From contig CM035357.1 in assembly GCA_020137815.1 (NCBI GenBank), positions 3,554,528-3,618,527 on the forward strand: a DNA stretch of 64,000 nucleotides. Reading direction: 5' to 3'. Under the pieces are notes generated by a model. That model was not told the DNA's origin. It searched no databases and saw nothing but the letters and a program-made list of their open reading frames with translations. The stretch is from Hormiphora californensis. Its lineage: Eukaryota > Ctenophora > Tentaculata > Cydippida > Pleurobrachiidae. The position numbers and the translations under genes were made by a program. This document shows positions 1 to 11,393 of the stretch, in pieces; position 1 is the first letter of the stretch, and each line of letters opens with the position of its first letter.

Positions 1-434
1 CGGAATGGGGAGGAAGAGAAGGGGGCAGGGGAAGGAGTGGGGGGGGGGAAAAGGGGAGGAAAAAGGGGGGGGCAAGGGGGGGAAAGGAGGTTGGAAAAAG
101 GGGGGAAACTAGCACGTACCCGTAAATACGGCTTCAAGTAAGTTCTTCATATTAACTATGGGTTTATTTATCTATCATGGGGTATCAAAATTTAAACCCC
201 CCTCCTTATGAATATATTTAAAAAAACTTTTATTTTCAAACTAAAAACATTTATTTGCAAAGATTACCCGCTGTATGGTTTTACTTAACTGTTTTACATT
301 TTGACAGAGAATAAGGGTCGGTTTATTTGGGTTTTGCCCCAATCAGGGGGGGGGGGGCGGGGGTTGTGTGAGAAAAGAGCAAAACATAAGAATGCAGCTA
401 GAGATGATATTTTAATTTCAATCTGCATTTACAG
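1..434. other. G-rich low-quality window edge, no gene seen
   Basis: The first ~110 bases are runs of G and A with almost no C or T, unlike most of the window and like 63.75-64.0 kb. This looks like unpolished read sequence or a degenerate G-rich repeat. From 110 to 434 the sequence is AT-rich and holds no exon I can support; it ends in a plausible 3' splice site before the exon at 435. Confidence 0.5.
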
Positions 435-1166
435 GGTACGGTTCATTTGCCCCGGAGGGTATATTGGAGAGGATCGTTTGGAATACTGTCGGAGCGGTCG
501 CTACTCTCATAGGGTTATGTGACTTTGAAGAATTCACCTGGCAGTACTACCGAATACACCAAGAAATTGCAAGGTACGATTGTCTCCCTTCCCGTCACAT
601 GACGATACATCCTCACCCCTCCCCTTTCGAGGATCAGAATCACAAGCAACCAGTATTCCCCTGTCGGGGTGAGGGAGGAGAGAGAGAGAAAGAAGGAAAG
701 AGAGTGAAAATACAGAGAGAGGGGGAGAGAGAGATGTAATATAGAGAGGAATAGGGATAGAGAGGGGGAGAGACAAGGAAGATGTGTTGTTATCACTCGC
801 AAATAAATATACTCCATAGATACTGCCAAAATGCAATCAAGGACTACAATGAGGGACAGTAAGCGCCGGACCCCCCCCCCCCCCCGATCCTCTACTCCTC
901 GTGTTGATGGCTGGCCCCCTATCTCCAGACTGCACTGCAAGGTTACCTCTAGTTGGTGGCAGCAGCTGATTGAGAGTGGCCTGCTTTCAGTGGAGGTATA
1001 AACGTGTTGCGGGGGTACCAGTGATGGTATAGTTTCTGTCTTTCTGGGGTTACAATCACAGGACCCCACTACAAACACATCAGAGATGTCTGTAGCCCTC
1101 CCCCATCCGACCTACATTCCATCAAACACTATATTTTTAACATCTTTTATATACCATGCATTTTAA
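435..1166 (+). CDS. Unrecognised gene, last three exons (partial)
   Basis: Three consecutive exons keep one open frame across consensus junctions: 435-573, 929-995 and 1062-1166 (TAA at 1164). The first ends in phase 2 and the second starts with the one missing base; the second ends in phase 0 and the third opens in phase 0. The encoded C-terminus includes the stretches IVWNTVGAVATLIGLCDFEE and SSWWQQLIESGLLSVE, which look like a helical folded domain. I do not recognise the family. The 5' part lies outside the window. The intron between the first two exons is a GA-rich stretch and a C homopolymer. The third exon is the least certain because its peptide is low in information. Exon phase agreement is the main support. 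Confidence 0.45.
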
Positions 1167-1199
1167 GTCTCCCCGTGTATTTACATTTGTCAAACCCAA

Positions 1200-1303
1200 T
1201 ACATTCGGACCCCTATTTGACAGACACCGATTTGGCGGACACCCCCATTTAGCAGACAAAACCATTTCCTCCGAGGGTGCTGTTAAATCGGGGTCCGACT
1301 GTA
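1200..1303. mobile_element. pogo/Tigger-like MITE, degraded copy
   Basis: The right end reads TCGGGGTCCGACTGTA and the left end is its imperfect inverse. This is one of seven related inverted-repeat elements in the window with ends close to TACAGTCGGACCCCGATTTA and TA at the flanks. Such ends and TA target sites are typical of the pogo/Tigger branch of Tc1/mariner. There is no coding capacity. Confidence 0.6.
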
Positions 1304-3052
1304 CCCCCATTACCAGGACCATTTAACGTTAATCCCACCATTTAACACATCACTTCCATTACGCTCATAGCATGTACTATGAACCACAACATCATGTTTT
1401 AACCACTGAAGACCAACACATATAATGAACACATATAACAACACACTGGACCATGGCACGCCAAGCATCCATAGCAACTGTAAGTTGTCAAAGAGTTGTG
1501 TTGTGTGCTCCGCTGATTGATACCCCTCATCCCTCCCAAAATTGATCTGCTGTATTAAATTTACATACATTGACACACCTGTATATTATTTTTTTGGGCG
1601 TAGAATTCAAATAGCCCACCCCTAACCCCACGTTCTCCTAGTGAACTGCAACTAACTGTAAGCGGCATTTTTGGACCACTGGCGTTGTTGTGTTATACAG
1701 ACTACAGAGAGACAGTCGAGAGAAAATATCATCCACCCGGCGTTGTAACAGGCAAGACAAACATATTCTGCCATCTATATCTACTCTTAACTCTTTACTG
1801 TCCCTCCTTCCCTCACGCCAGTCTCCCTTTTCATTATATTATTTCTCTTTTCTCTTGTTTCCTTGTACATCTTTCACCCTCTACCCATACCACGGGGGGG
1901 CTATCTAGTCTTGTGCCAGCGCATGACCTCCCGCACGCGATAGAACGGATGGTATATCTTAGGGGCCTATCGCTAGTATTTCCTGAGCCTCTCTCGCTTA
2001 ATTGAGGCATCTTCTGACTCCTCTTCATCACTCGGGTTAGCCAGCCCGTTGCTGGCAATTGTGCTGCCCTAATGAAATAGCATACTTGGGCATCAAAGCA
2101 ATTATCACTTTTCTGATCCACACATATTCTACATATACTTCTTGTGTTCATGTTCTGTTTCCTGTGTGTCATCCTCTGTAGCCCCTCTACCAACAAACCA
2201 CACTACGGGCCTGCTATCTAGTCCTTCGCTGCCCCTCTCACACCCAGTTACGCGCATAGTTGCTACGAACCCCATCCGTCACCCGTCTCATCTAGATTTA
2301 GCCCTCGCCATCACCCTCCCTCCATAACCTCACTGTTCGAGCCCGAGCCTCTTGACCTGCCCTTGAAGCTGATTTCTGGAGTGGACACCCTGCCTCTTTC
2401 GATGACTATCCCCGCATGATCCTTATCAACACGGATTTCATCACACATCGACCACTAGCTTTCAACACGTGGTCCTCCTACAAAGCCCTGCTAGCAACGC
2501 GAGGGACAGAAACCTCTACCCGTCCACTACGCGCACTTGTTCCTTGACTTCCCTCCCGACTAGTACAGTATGTGTGATTCACGCTGTGAACCGTAATTAA
2601 CATAGACCAACACAACACAACCTTCCCCCTCCCACCCCTCCTTCAGTCTCTCGTACAACCTATTTGATATTATACAATCCCCTAATTCTGCAGATTGTCT
2701 CTTGAAGATGGGGCGGAACTAGGAATAGCAGACGTTAGCATTCACGTCACGTAGTGTGGGAAATCTTTTCAAAACCTAGAGAATAGGGGACAGTGTTAGT
2801 TCGCAGTCTCCACGAGAGGTAAATCAACTTTATTATGTCACGGTGCCCAACTCAGTTTACCACACATTTGGCAAATGACACACATGTACCCCGTATTGAC
2901 TGCCGATCGCCTAGCGGGTGCCACTTCCAGTCACCTTCCCGCAGTGCTTGTGGCCACTGCGCGTAGGATTGCTACAAGCTTGCGCGCACTCATCTATAAT
3001 GCTCATAGATGTGCAAAGGAGCCGGTTAGCAAGTAACCATTTACAAACTCGT

Positions 3053-3094
3053 TGGTTGAATGGAACAAAGCCACAAGGTCCCGGGTTCGAATAC
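3053..3094 (+). repeat. tRNA-like A and B boxes, possible SINE head
   Basis: TGGTTGAATGG at 3053-3063 resembles an A box and GGTTCGAATAC at 3084-3094 a B box, 31 bp apart start to start. No full cloverleaf or anticodon arm can be drawn, so this is more likely a tRNA-derived SINE fragment or tRNA pseudogene than a working tRNA. Confidence 0.3.
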
Positions 3095-3685
3095 CGCAGC
3101 TCACAACATTTTGCCCGGTCCATTTAATAATAGATATGCCCATTTCATTGTCTCGTGGATCATTATGCAGATCATGGTGAGCATATACCATGTTCTCTCT
3201 GATTATTGACCCCGGGTACGCTTGCCAGCGCTGTGATACCTCAGATTTCAAATCTGAGCATCACATCTCATTGAGCATGTCTTAATTAGCTAAATCACGA
3301 AGTTTCATCCCGATCGGGTGAAAGGAAGGGGGTTAACCGGGTTGAGCGTCCTGGACGCACGGGCCCTTGGTAAGTGTGTGTAAAGCGTGCGCGCCGCCAC
3401 GCTGACATTGGGGTGGTTATCGTGGGGCTCTGCGTCCAGTACGCACACGGACGCGGGGTACTCTCTCCTACCCTTTACACCAGTTCTGGGTTGCTTGCGG
3501 AGTAAACACAATAATCTACAGCGCGCGCGGTGTGCGCGGCCCATAATTGCGTAGAAAAACGAAAGTTTTGGCGTGCGCGAGCTCAGTTTGTACAAAACGC
3601 TGCAGCGCGCTGAATTTAAAAATTTTTCAGTTTCACGGAAAAAAATTGAGCGTCCATGGACGCTTGGACGCACGGTCAGCGACAA

Positions 3686-3723
3686 TGTTAGCAATGAAAG
3701 GCACCCAGATTTTAACGTTTTCC
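3686..3723 (+). repeat. 38-bp dispersed repeat, inverted copy at 24097-24134
   Basis: The segment containing GCAATGAAAGGCACCCAGAT matches the reverse strand of 24097-24134 base for base. A shorter related piece (AAGGCACCCAGATTATAAT) lies near 24343. Both copies sit in CpG-rich blocks with GCGCGC runs, so each block is probably a decayed copy of the same longer element. Confidence 0.6.
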
Positions 3724-4236
3724 AAAATTCACACCCCGCGCCTGACGACGATTTTTTGAAACTGCAAGAAAAATTAACGCGCGCGCTGTGAGGACGCGCA
3801 AAGTTTGTGCCGCGCAGTCTGTTAGAAATCCCAGTTGTCAGCAGCTATTCCCGCAGCGCGAGCGGAATAACAGCAGAATGGCTGTCGATCGATGACAGCG
3901 AATCTGATTCGCACCGACCCGATCTCAGTTATTATCAACACGGGGTCGGTTCGGACTCAGAAGAGTGATTCACCCAATCAGATTCTCCTTTTACCGATTA
4001 ACAAATTAAAACAATTTAGTTTATTGAACCCACGACCAAATAAACGAAGAACAAATAAATTAAATCGTGCTTTCTACAAAAGATGAAGATGATTTTAAAA
4101 CAGAAAAGCGTCCCATAAACATTTAAATAAACACACACAGCACTGTCCCACTACTCAAGACAGTCCCAGTGTCCACGAGTCTGAAGACCCAGGGTGTTTA
4201 TCCAGATCTGGGAGGGTGATCATAAATCCCGCAAAG

Positions 4237-5359
4237 TTATTCGTAGATATGGGGGCTCATGGTCTGTTTGTACTCCTGAACCTCGTTTTTGTCGAACCAC
4301 AGAGCGATCTCCTTCTCGGCACTCTCCACACTGTCAGATCCGTGGCAGATGTTCCTTCCAAGGTCGACACAGTAGTCTCCTCGGATGGAGCCAGGCTTGG
4401 AGGCCAGGGGGTTGGTCTCTCCCCAGCATGCTTCGGCCTGAAATCAGAATGTTAGAGACAACAATTAGAGGGAGATAGCGACTGGGGGAATGTTTCTCAG
4501 GGTTTAGGGAGTTTCAATGTTTGCGTGAGGTCTCATAGGTGTTTAAGGTTCTCATCAGGGGGCAGACGAACGAGACTAAATTATAATCATAGACCCACAC
4601 ACTAAAAAACCCTTCCGAAAGGAATGGAATCAGGAAGATAAATTCTTTTTGCCCTAAATCCCAATTTCACTGAGATTTCACTGACCTTGTTTGACAACAT
4701 CGAGTCCACCCCACACCATACAGACAACAGGTCCACTAGTCATGAACTCAACAAGTCCAGGAAAGAACTTCTTGGTCTTGAGGTCTCCGTAGTGCTCCTC
4801 CAGGAGCTCCTTGGATGGTGTGGTTATCTTCATTGCCAACAGCTGGTATCCCCTCTGTTCGAACCTGTGAGAGAAAGGGAAGTTTGGTGTTATCTCTGCT
4901 CGAAAACTAAAGTCGAATTTTTTAATCAAGGGACAGGGGGCCGCGCATTCAAAGAGGTCGCGCGGCGTTGTATTTGCGCGTGACAATCGAGATCAAGTTC
5001 CTGGCAATCTTAAGACTTGAACCCGGAAGTGTTGGAAAGATAATTTTAAGACCTTTTCAACGCAACCAAGATCAAGTCTTTATCTTATCAGGAAGAGGAG
5101 GTATGAGCGAAAACATTTAGCACACGCAAAAAGACTTGGTTAATGCGCAGCCCCCTGTCCCTTGATTAAAAAATTCGACTATAAATTTCCCTTGTTTTTC
5201 CTCAATTGCGGTGAAAATATCCCCCGGCAGAATATTCTCGATCGCGCTGAAAATCTCCAACCCCTCTCTGTTTTACCTCTTGATGATGTCTCCGATGAGT
5301 CCTCGCTGGACGCCATCAGGCTTGATCATGATGTAAGATCGCTCGGATGAGGGTGCCAT
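4237..5359 (-). CDS. Nucleoside diphosphate kinase (NME1/2-like), one-base insertion
   Basis: NDPK transfers the gamma phosphate between nucleoside triphosphates and diphosphates through a phosphohistidine. Exons on the minus strand are 5277-5359, 4686-4864 and 4237-4437, with the ATG at 5359 and TAA at 4237. The product starts [20 protein letters not shown], has the family block [15 protein letters not shown], the active-site histidine in [15 protein letters not shown] and the usual C-terminal YE. Summed exon length is one base over a multiple of three. The extra base falls in the GGGG run at 4421-4424, where removing one G restores GRSMLGETNP, the conserved nucleotide-binding stretch. Corrected length is 153 residues, as in animal NDPKs. 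The insertion is most likely a sequence error, though a disrupted allele cannot be excluded. The small intron before exon 3 holds a copy of the 76-bp repeat. Confidence 0.92.
4525..4600 (+). repeat. 76-bp repeat family, copy 1
   Basis: Core GGTTCTCATCAGGGGGCAGA followed by an AT-rich block and a terminal ATAGACCCACAC. The ends form a short inverted repeat (TGTG-GGTCT against AGACC-CACA). It sits in the second intron of the NDPK gene. Six copies lie between 4.5 and 10.8 kb, all in this orientation. Confidence 0.85.
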
Positions 5360-5569
5360 GCTTGATGTGGGCTATTACAGAGAGAGCGGGGTTAGATTAG
5401 AATATTGGGTTAGGGGGGTGTGGTTTGTCGAAAAATGGGGGAGAATGGGGTTGAGCAAGGAAGTGGTTTGTAGGACGGAGCAGTTCAAACAGAGCAGTTT
5501 ATAGACGAAACAAGAAAGGGTGTCGTTTTGTATGTTTAAAAACAGTAAACAACAGAAACAGTTATTAAT

Positions 5570-6162
<593 letters not shown>

Positions 6163-6410
6163 TTAGGAATCACAGTATATAACAGTCAAACTCTAAATTC
6201 ATTGAACAGACACAGAAAAAATAAAGTGAAATCACAACACATAACAAACATAATTATATTTTACAAATCAGAAAATGCATACACAAGAAGAATAAAAACT
6301 CTTAAAACAAGCCCCGATATATCTTAATTAGTCATTTGAAAAGCGTTCCTGCGGAGCCGGATCCTCCTGGGATAACTGGAGGGAGATAAAAAGGGTTAGA
6401 GAGCTGAGAA

Positions 6411-6475
6411 TCTGAACCAGGTAGACGGAGGACAAGGTGAAGGGTGCTCTCCTTCTGGATGTCTGAACCAGGTAG
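6411..6475 (-). pseudogene. 40-bp ubiquitin coding fragment between 14-bp direct repeats
   Basis: Bases 6423-6462 are identical to the stretch of UBA52 exon 1 that encodes [12 protein letters not shown]. They are bracketed by the direct repeat TCTGAACCAGGTAG at 6411-6424 and 6462-6475. A templated insertion, or a very short inserted copy with target duplication, explains both features. It is too short to be functional. Confidence 0.8.
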
Positions 6476-6512
6476 GAAAACGGAAGCAAATCTTATAGAG
6501 TTCCGGTGTTTG

Positions 6513-6589
6513 TGTGAGGTCTCATAGGTGTTTAAGGTTCTCATCAGGGGGCAGACGAACGAGACTAAATTATAATCATAGACCCACAA
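6513..6589 (+). repeat. 76-bp repeat family, copy 2
   Basis: Nearly identical to copy 1, and lies between UBA52 and the Rubicon-like gene. Confidence 0.85.
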
Positions 6590-6671
6590 ATAATGTCACT
6601 AATCCCTTACTAGAGGAATGAAATCAGGAAGATAAACTCCTATTATCCTACCTACAATACAATGTTGCTAT

Positions 6672-9600
6672 CTAATAACTAACCGTTCGTCTAGATCGTA
6701 TTCGGGCACATTTAGGGCACGTTCCAGTGAAGCAAGCCTTGTGGAAACAAGTCCAGCACATTTGACATTGAAACACTGTATTCAGCTGGAACGGGTATAT
6801 CACTTCTTTCTGAAAAATTAATCGTTACAGTCGGACCCCGATTTACCGGCATGCTCGTGGGAAAGGGCTTGCCTGGTAAATCGGGGCCCGACTGTATTTC
6901 CCTGAAGTGGGGTATCGAGAGGAGGTTTAGAGGCGATCTCAGTTCTATTTTTCTTCCAATTCCGTGAAAATTGAAAGGACAAGATATAATAATCTAAGGG
7001 AGAAAAAAAATTAAACTGCCATGTTCACCTACCCTTTCGCAAAGCTCACATATGAAGCCTTTACCCCTGCACAACCCACAGTTATCAACGTGCTGCAGCC
7101 AGCCGGTCACAATGGGCCTCAGGGATTCAATCATAGTCCTATCCTTCACATTACACAGATCCTGCAGGAAATGAAAGAGTGAGATCATGGGGATTGAAAT
7201 TATGAGATATGGAGAGTTAATATCAGGAACCGACCGAAACAAGTAAACTACCCATCAGAACTCGTGATTTAGGTCACGTGACTGGTTATCAGCCAATCAG
7301 GGACCATTATTTCCTGATTCGGTCGGTTCTTGGTTAATATTTACTGTTTGTGAGTTCTCATAGATGTTTAAGGTTCTCATCAGGGGGCAGACGAACGAGA
7401 CTAAATTATAATCATAGACCCACACAAACAATTGGACAAGTCTGGGAGTAGGACGGTTTATCCGGACTTGAAAATCATAAACCGTCCGTTTCCTACCCGG
7501 GAGGGAGTGCCACAAGACAAGATGTGGGACTCCCTAGTAGGGAGGTGGTGCCACAAGACAAGATGTGGGATCCCAGGAGCTAGGAAGCAGGAACCGACCG
7601 AATCAAGTAAACAACCAATCAGAACTCGTTATTTAGGTCACGTGACTGGTTATCAGCCAATCAGGGACCAATATTTCCTGATTCGGTCGGTTCCTGCTAG
7701 GTGGTTTCTTACCTCGAGTGAAAAGAGTTCCGGATCATTGTAGATGTGGCCTCTAATGGTAACACTACCTAACAGGTCCTTCCCATTCTTACATGCCCTG
7801 AAATACAGTGGTATTGTTGGACAAGGAAGGAACAGAACTGGAGGGGGGGGGGGATCATGGAGGTAGTAAGCGACACTATCATGTTATGTACTAAAGATGA
7901 GTATGATACCACGCTAGTGTCTCCTTCTGGGGCAACTAACCTTAAATATTCGTTGAGAAAGAACAGCTGGTATCGTAGTGCTCGAGTGTATTTTAGCTCA
8001 CTGACACTCTTATACAATGCGCTGTTGATATCCTGGACACTGTACAGCGGTTCAAACATCATCTTATCTGAGGAGGGGGTGAGGATTATATAACACTGGA
8101 GCTCTTCTCAAGCATTGATTGGAAAGATTGGGAGTTTTGTGGAGGGTCTCATAGGTGTTTAAGGTTCTCATCAGGGGGCAGACGAACGAGACTAAATTAT
8201 AATCATATGACCCACACAAACATATATCATTCTAACTAATTCAACTTACCTAGTAGCTCGGCAGCAAAGTTACTGACTCTTTGCTTCCTAAAATCCCACT
8301 TGTGTAGGATTCTTGCAGGGATGAAGGCCGACTGTTCGTGATGACATGAATGGCAGAAATATTTTCCTGGAGGGAGTGTAGAGGTGTGTTAGAAATAGGA
8401 GTGCTATAATAGCCAAGCAAGAGGGAGTAGAGGTGTCATAGAGTCATGCGAGGGATAGGAGTAGGGTAGAATTAGATACAGATGGGGAGAGGTTTCGAAA
8501 GGGTAAAATCAGGTGAAAAGGAGGATACCAACTATGAATTCCATGGTTTCACTACGACAAACTAACCCAGTACATGCCAGTAGACACACTACACTAACCT
8601 AAATAAGCGCAATACCGGAAGGTCCCCGCGAGACTTGGTGCAATTTTCATTCCACACCCGGCACATCTAAACCCGCATCTCTCCATCAATTTCTTTCTTG
8701 TGGTAGGAGGGTGGAGATGACATATAATCTGGGCCCGGGGAGGAGCCCACTCCATTGTGCCGCGGAGTTTTAGTCCCAGATCGGACTGTGACCGGGGCAT
8801 TGATTGTGTTCGTGTTTTCTCCGAGACCAACCAGTCAAGTTCGGCACTTTCCTGAAAAATAGCTGTTTTAGGGTCAAAAAAGGACATACATAATGTACAT
8901 GCAATCTGTTGTGAGGCACTGTCTGTAATATCGAGCACGCAGCTTCGGAGAGTCCAGTCTTTTATGACACAACAATTCTCACCCCACAAAGATGAAATTC
9001 AATCGTTTTTGTCCAATCTTACCTCGGCTGAAAATGTAAAAGCTGCGTAGATGTGCCTTGCAATAACCTGTGGACTATTTTTATCTCCATTCTGGGTCCT
9101 TGCAAACTTCTCTAACACAGTAGTGAAACTGAGAGAATCTCGTTCTGTGGCGCCTCGTCCAGGGAGGGTGGCTGGCATGTCGGTATCTGCCACACTGACC
9201 CAGTCAGACAGGTCACCCGCTGATTCTGTTCTAGGGAGTGGGAGGTGGTTAGACAAGTCACCCGCTGATTCTGTTCTAAGGGAGGGAGGTGGTTAGATAG
9301 GTCACCTGCTGATTCTGTCCTAGGGGGAGGGAGGTGGTAGTGGTCAGACAAGTTTGGGGTAGGTATTGAAGATCCCTTGAAGATTCGGGGAGAGAGAACA
9401 GTCCTAGATATCAACTTACCTAACTTTACTTTTCCTCACAATAGCGGGTGAAATAGGAGAGCTATTGGTAGTAACAGTTGCAGTTGGACTGGTCAGACTC
9501 ATTGCGTAATCTCTCATCTCCAGTGAGGGAAACTCTTCTTCTTCGCTCTCAATATCACTGTCGTCTCGGGTGGATGAGAGTTGCTCCAGGGCCTCTAGAA

Positions 9601-10618
9601 GACCTTCTGCTACCTAACAGGAAGGGTTAATGGTTATTTATAGTTGGATTAGGGGGTTAGATTAACGTAATCAATTGAACTTTAACGGTTAGATTTGTTA
9701 ACTAACTGCTTGTGGAGGGTCTCATAGGTGTTTGAAGTTCTCATCAGGGGGCAGACGAACGAGACTAAATTATAATCATAGACCCACACAAACTATAACA
9801 CACACTCTCCTCTCTCACCGGGGGGGTTCCCATGGTATACTTTGGTATACTTTGGTATACTTTGGCATATGGAAAATTCCAAAAAAATATGTGGAAGGTA
9901 CCAAAGTATACCAAAGTATACCATATCTTTTTAATATCTTTACGTACTTTAAAGTGTTAATTTACAATAATTAAGGCTTTAAAAAAGTTTGTATAAACGT
10001 TCTTAACTCATAAACTTGAGGTTAACTAGGCTAAATTGGCTAATTTCATAGAATCGAGGAAACTTATTTTGCCTATGAAATGATGAGTCACAAAACTGGG
10101 GTTTGACACATTGGGACTCATTTGAGTGCGATAAAAAACTTTTTAAAAAGTCAAGAAAAAGTTCAAATAGTATTTGGTAAAGTCTCTAAAAATTTTTCAA
10201 AAATTGCCTCAACCGGGAATTGAACCCCTGGCCACTGAGTGGCCAGCCTTGAGCACTAGCCGGGTGATGTAACATACGTAAAAATCAGTTTAATAAGCTT
10301 TATATTACCAATTTAGAACGAAATAAGGATGTAGTTTTACAAATTTAGTCAATTATTTTATCTTATCGCTTAAATTTTACCTTTTTCAAAATTTTTATGG
10401 TATACTTTGGTATACCTTGGTATATTTTGGTATACTTTGGTATACTTTGGTATATGGAAAATCGCTGAAAAAGTTGTGGAAAGTGCCAAAGTATACCAAA
10501 GTATGCCATGGGAACCCCCCCCTCTCACCGTAAAGTGTGCATTCTCTCGTTCCAGTTCAGACACTGCATCACACCCCGCAGCGGTAACAGCTCTCAACCA
10601 AATAGGTTCCTCTCCCAT
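6672..10618 (-). CDS. Rubicon-family protein (Rubicon homology domain)
   Basis: Rubicon and Pacer bind Rab7 through the Rubicon homology domain and control autophagosome and endosome maturation. Nine exons on the minus strand keep frame: 10529-10618, 9420-9613, 9023-9230, 8599-8851, 8250-8366, 7941-8067, 7713-7797, 7033-7161 and 6672-6809 (TAG). They total 446 residues. The first ~165 residues are acidic and low in complexity. The rest is the zinc-rich domain: FRCAGCGMKIAPSLAGTFRY, YLGKYFCHSCHHEQSAFIPA, ILHKWDFRKQRVSNFAAELL, FSLEDLCNVK, CGLCRGKGFICELCE and CQMCWTCFHKACFTGTCPKC. No RUN or C1 domain is seen, so it is shorter than vertebrate Rubicon and nearer Pacer in layout; a DEF8 or PLEKHM origin is less likely. 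The ATG at 10618 is tentative, since an in-frame TAA lies just upstream. An alternative first exon may lie at 10838-10864. Introns carry many repeats. Confidence 0.85.
6826..6896. mobile_element. pogo/Tigger-like MITE
   Basis: 71-bp inverted-repeat element with ends TACAGTCGGACCCCGATTTA and its inverse, in the last intron of the Rubicon-like gene. Confidence 0.8.
7224..7332. mobile_element. 109-bp MITE with CAGGAACCGACC ends, copy A
   Basis: The terminal inverted repeat CAGGAACCGACCGAA is matched at the right end by its inverse. The interior contains GGTCACGTGACTGG. A second copy lies in the same intron and a third at 42 kb. Confidence 0.8.
7349..7426 (+). repeat. 76-bp repeat family, copy 3
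   Basis: Slightly diverged copy (GAGTTCTCATAGATG at the left end) in the 7162-7712 intron of the Rubicon-like gene. Confidence 0.85.
7588..7696. mobile_element. 109-bp MITE with CAGGAACCGACC ends, copy B
   Basis: Same family and orientation as copy A, only 255 bp away, with intact terminal inverted repeats. Confidence 0.8.
8139..8218 (+). repeat. 76-bp repeat family, copy 4
   Basis: In the intron between 8068 and 8249 of the Rubicon-like gene. The left end TGTGGAGGGTCTCATAGG makes the terminal inverted repeat clearer than in copies 1-3. Confidence 0.85.
9214..9350. repeat. Three tandem copies spanning a 3' splice site
   Basis: A ~44-bp unit containing GCTGATTCTGTTCTAGGGAG is repeated three times (about 9220, 9264, 9308). 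The first copy holds the exon 3 acceptor of the Rubicon-like gene at 9231. The next two lie in the intron and also carry AG candidates, although the middle copy reads CTAAGG. Confidence 0.8.
9711..9790 (+). repeat. 76-bp repeat family, copy 5
   Basis: In the 9614-10528 intron of the Rubicon-like gene, 22 bp from the target duplication of the foldback element at 9821. Confidence 0.85.
9821..10521. mobile_element. 701-bp foldback/MITE with 9-bp target duplication
   Basis: The left end reads GGGGGGTTCCCATGG and the right end is its inverse. Both ends continue into arrays of the 10-mer TATACTTTGG on inverted strands. CTCTCACCG occurs on both sides (9812-9820 and 10522-10530), giving a 9-bp target duplication, which fits a Mutator-like or hAT-like element. 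The right-hand copy is also the splice donor of exon 1 of the Rubicon-like gene. There is no transposase. The interior is AT-rich and contains a tRNA-like segment. Confidence 0.85.
10205..10280 (-). repeat. tRNA-like segment inside the 9821 element
   Basis: On the minus strand GGTTCAATTCC matches a B box within a T-arm-like context, and the remaining bases loosely resemble D and anticodon arms. It is probably a tRNA-derived SINE fragment. No anticodon can be assigned. Confidence 0.35.
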
Positions 10619-10719
10619 AATCTTCTTGTAGACCCCCTTCGATTATCTGCGGAGGGCGAGGGGTTATTAGGGGGGTGAAGGGGTTCGTAGGAATGGCAGC
10701 TGTGTGTTAACTAACTGTT

Positions 10720-10797
10720 TGTGAGGTCTCATAGGTGTTTAAGGTTCTCATCAGGGGGCAGACGAACGAGACTAAATTATAATCATAGACCCACACA
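10720..10797 (+). repeat. 76-bp repeat family, copy 6
   Basis: Lies between the annotated first exon of the Rubicon-like gene and the possible alternative first exon. It is the last copy in the series; none was found elsewhere in the window. Confidence 0.85.
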
Positions 10798-10837
10798 TAA
10801 CAATATTAATGTAATAAACCATTTCTTGAATTCTTAC

Positions 10838-10864
10838 CATAAAATGTTCATTTCTATCAGACAT
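10838..10864 (-). CDS. Possible alternative first exon of the Rubicon-like gene
   Basis: Minus-strand sequence encodes MSDRNEHFM followed by a good donor (ATG/GTAAGAA) in phase 0, so it could join the exon at 9613. It resembles the end of exon 1 (DAVSEL...ENAHFT before the donor), suggesting an old exon duplication. I cannot tell which first exon is used. Confidence 0.35.
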
Positions 10865-11393
10865 TGCATCATGTCATGATCCGTTGATGAGCCATTAATG
10901 CTATTAGGGAAATATCAATGGTTAATTGGATGTATAAAATCAAAGGAACTCTCATAATTATGCAAATATGGAATAATTGACAACATTATTCCCACGACGG
11001 TTGAAGACTTGGCTGATCTGTGCGCGCGCGCGTAAAAAGCCAACCCCGTGCTCTCAAGCGGGTACTCTACACAACGTTAGATGCGCGTGTCCCACTGCAT
11101 TCTGAAGGGGCGCGGGGAAACTGTGACCTGTGGGCGAGTGTACCTTGGCACACACATCTCCCACCAAACATGCACATGTGTATACACATATCCTGTAAAA
11201 TAGGTTCATCTAGGAGAGGTGTAAGCGACGGGTAAAGGTTCAGATAAAAAAGAAGGGAGAATAGGGAGAAAAACTTGCACACGATTGGAGTGAAATTTGT
11301 CGCTGAAATAAAATGGGAAATCAATTATATAACATTTAACATACAAAACATAAATACACATATTTATCAATCTGGGGCGTCCCAGTTTCTCTC
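10865..11393. other. Likely Rubicon-like promoter / MED23 3' flank, no gene
   Basis: No exon is supported here. The stretch contains a GCGCGCGCG run at 11020-11032 and A/T-rich sequence next to the MED23 stop. It probably holds the promoter of the Rubicon-like gene and the 3' UTR of MED23. Confidence 0.4.

Larger units (their letters stand above)
1304..4236. other. Intergenic stretch, no gene recognised
   Basis: No exon chain or known protein can be read on either strand. The AT-rich first half holds only short open frames. A tRNA-like stretch sits near 3053-3094. A CpG-rich block at about 3310-3880 holds GCGC-rich short motifs and one 38-bp segment repeated in inverted orientation at 24.1 kb. 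Confidence 0.5.
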
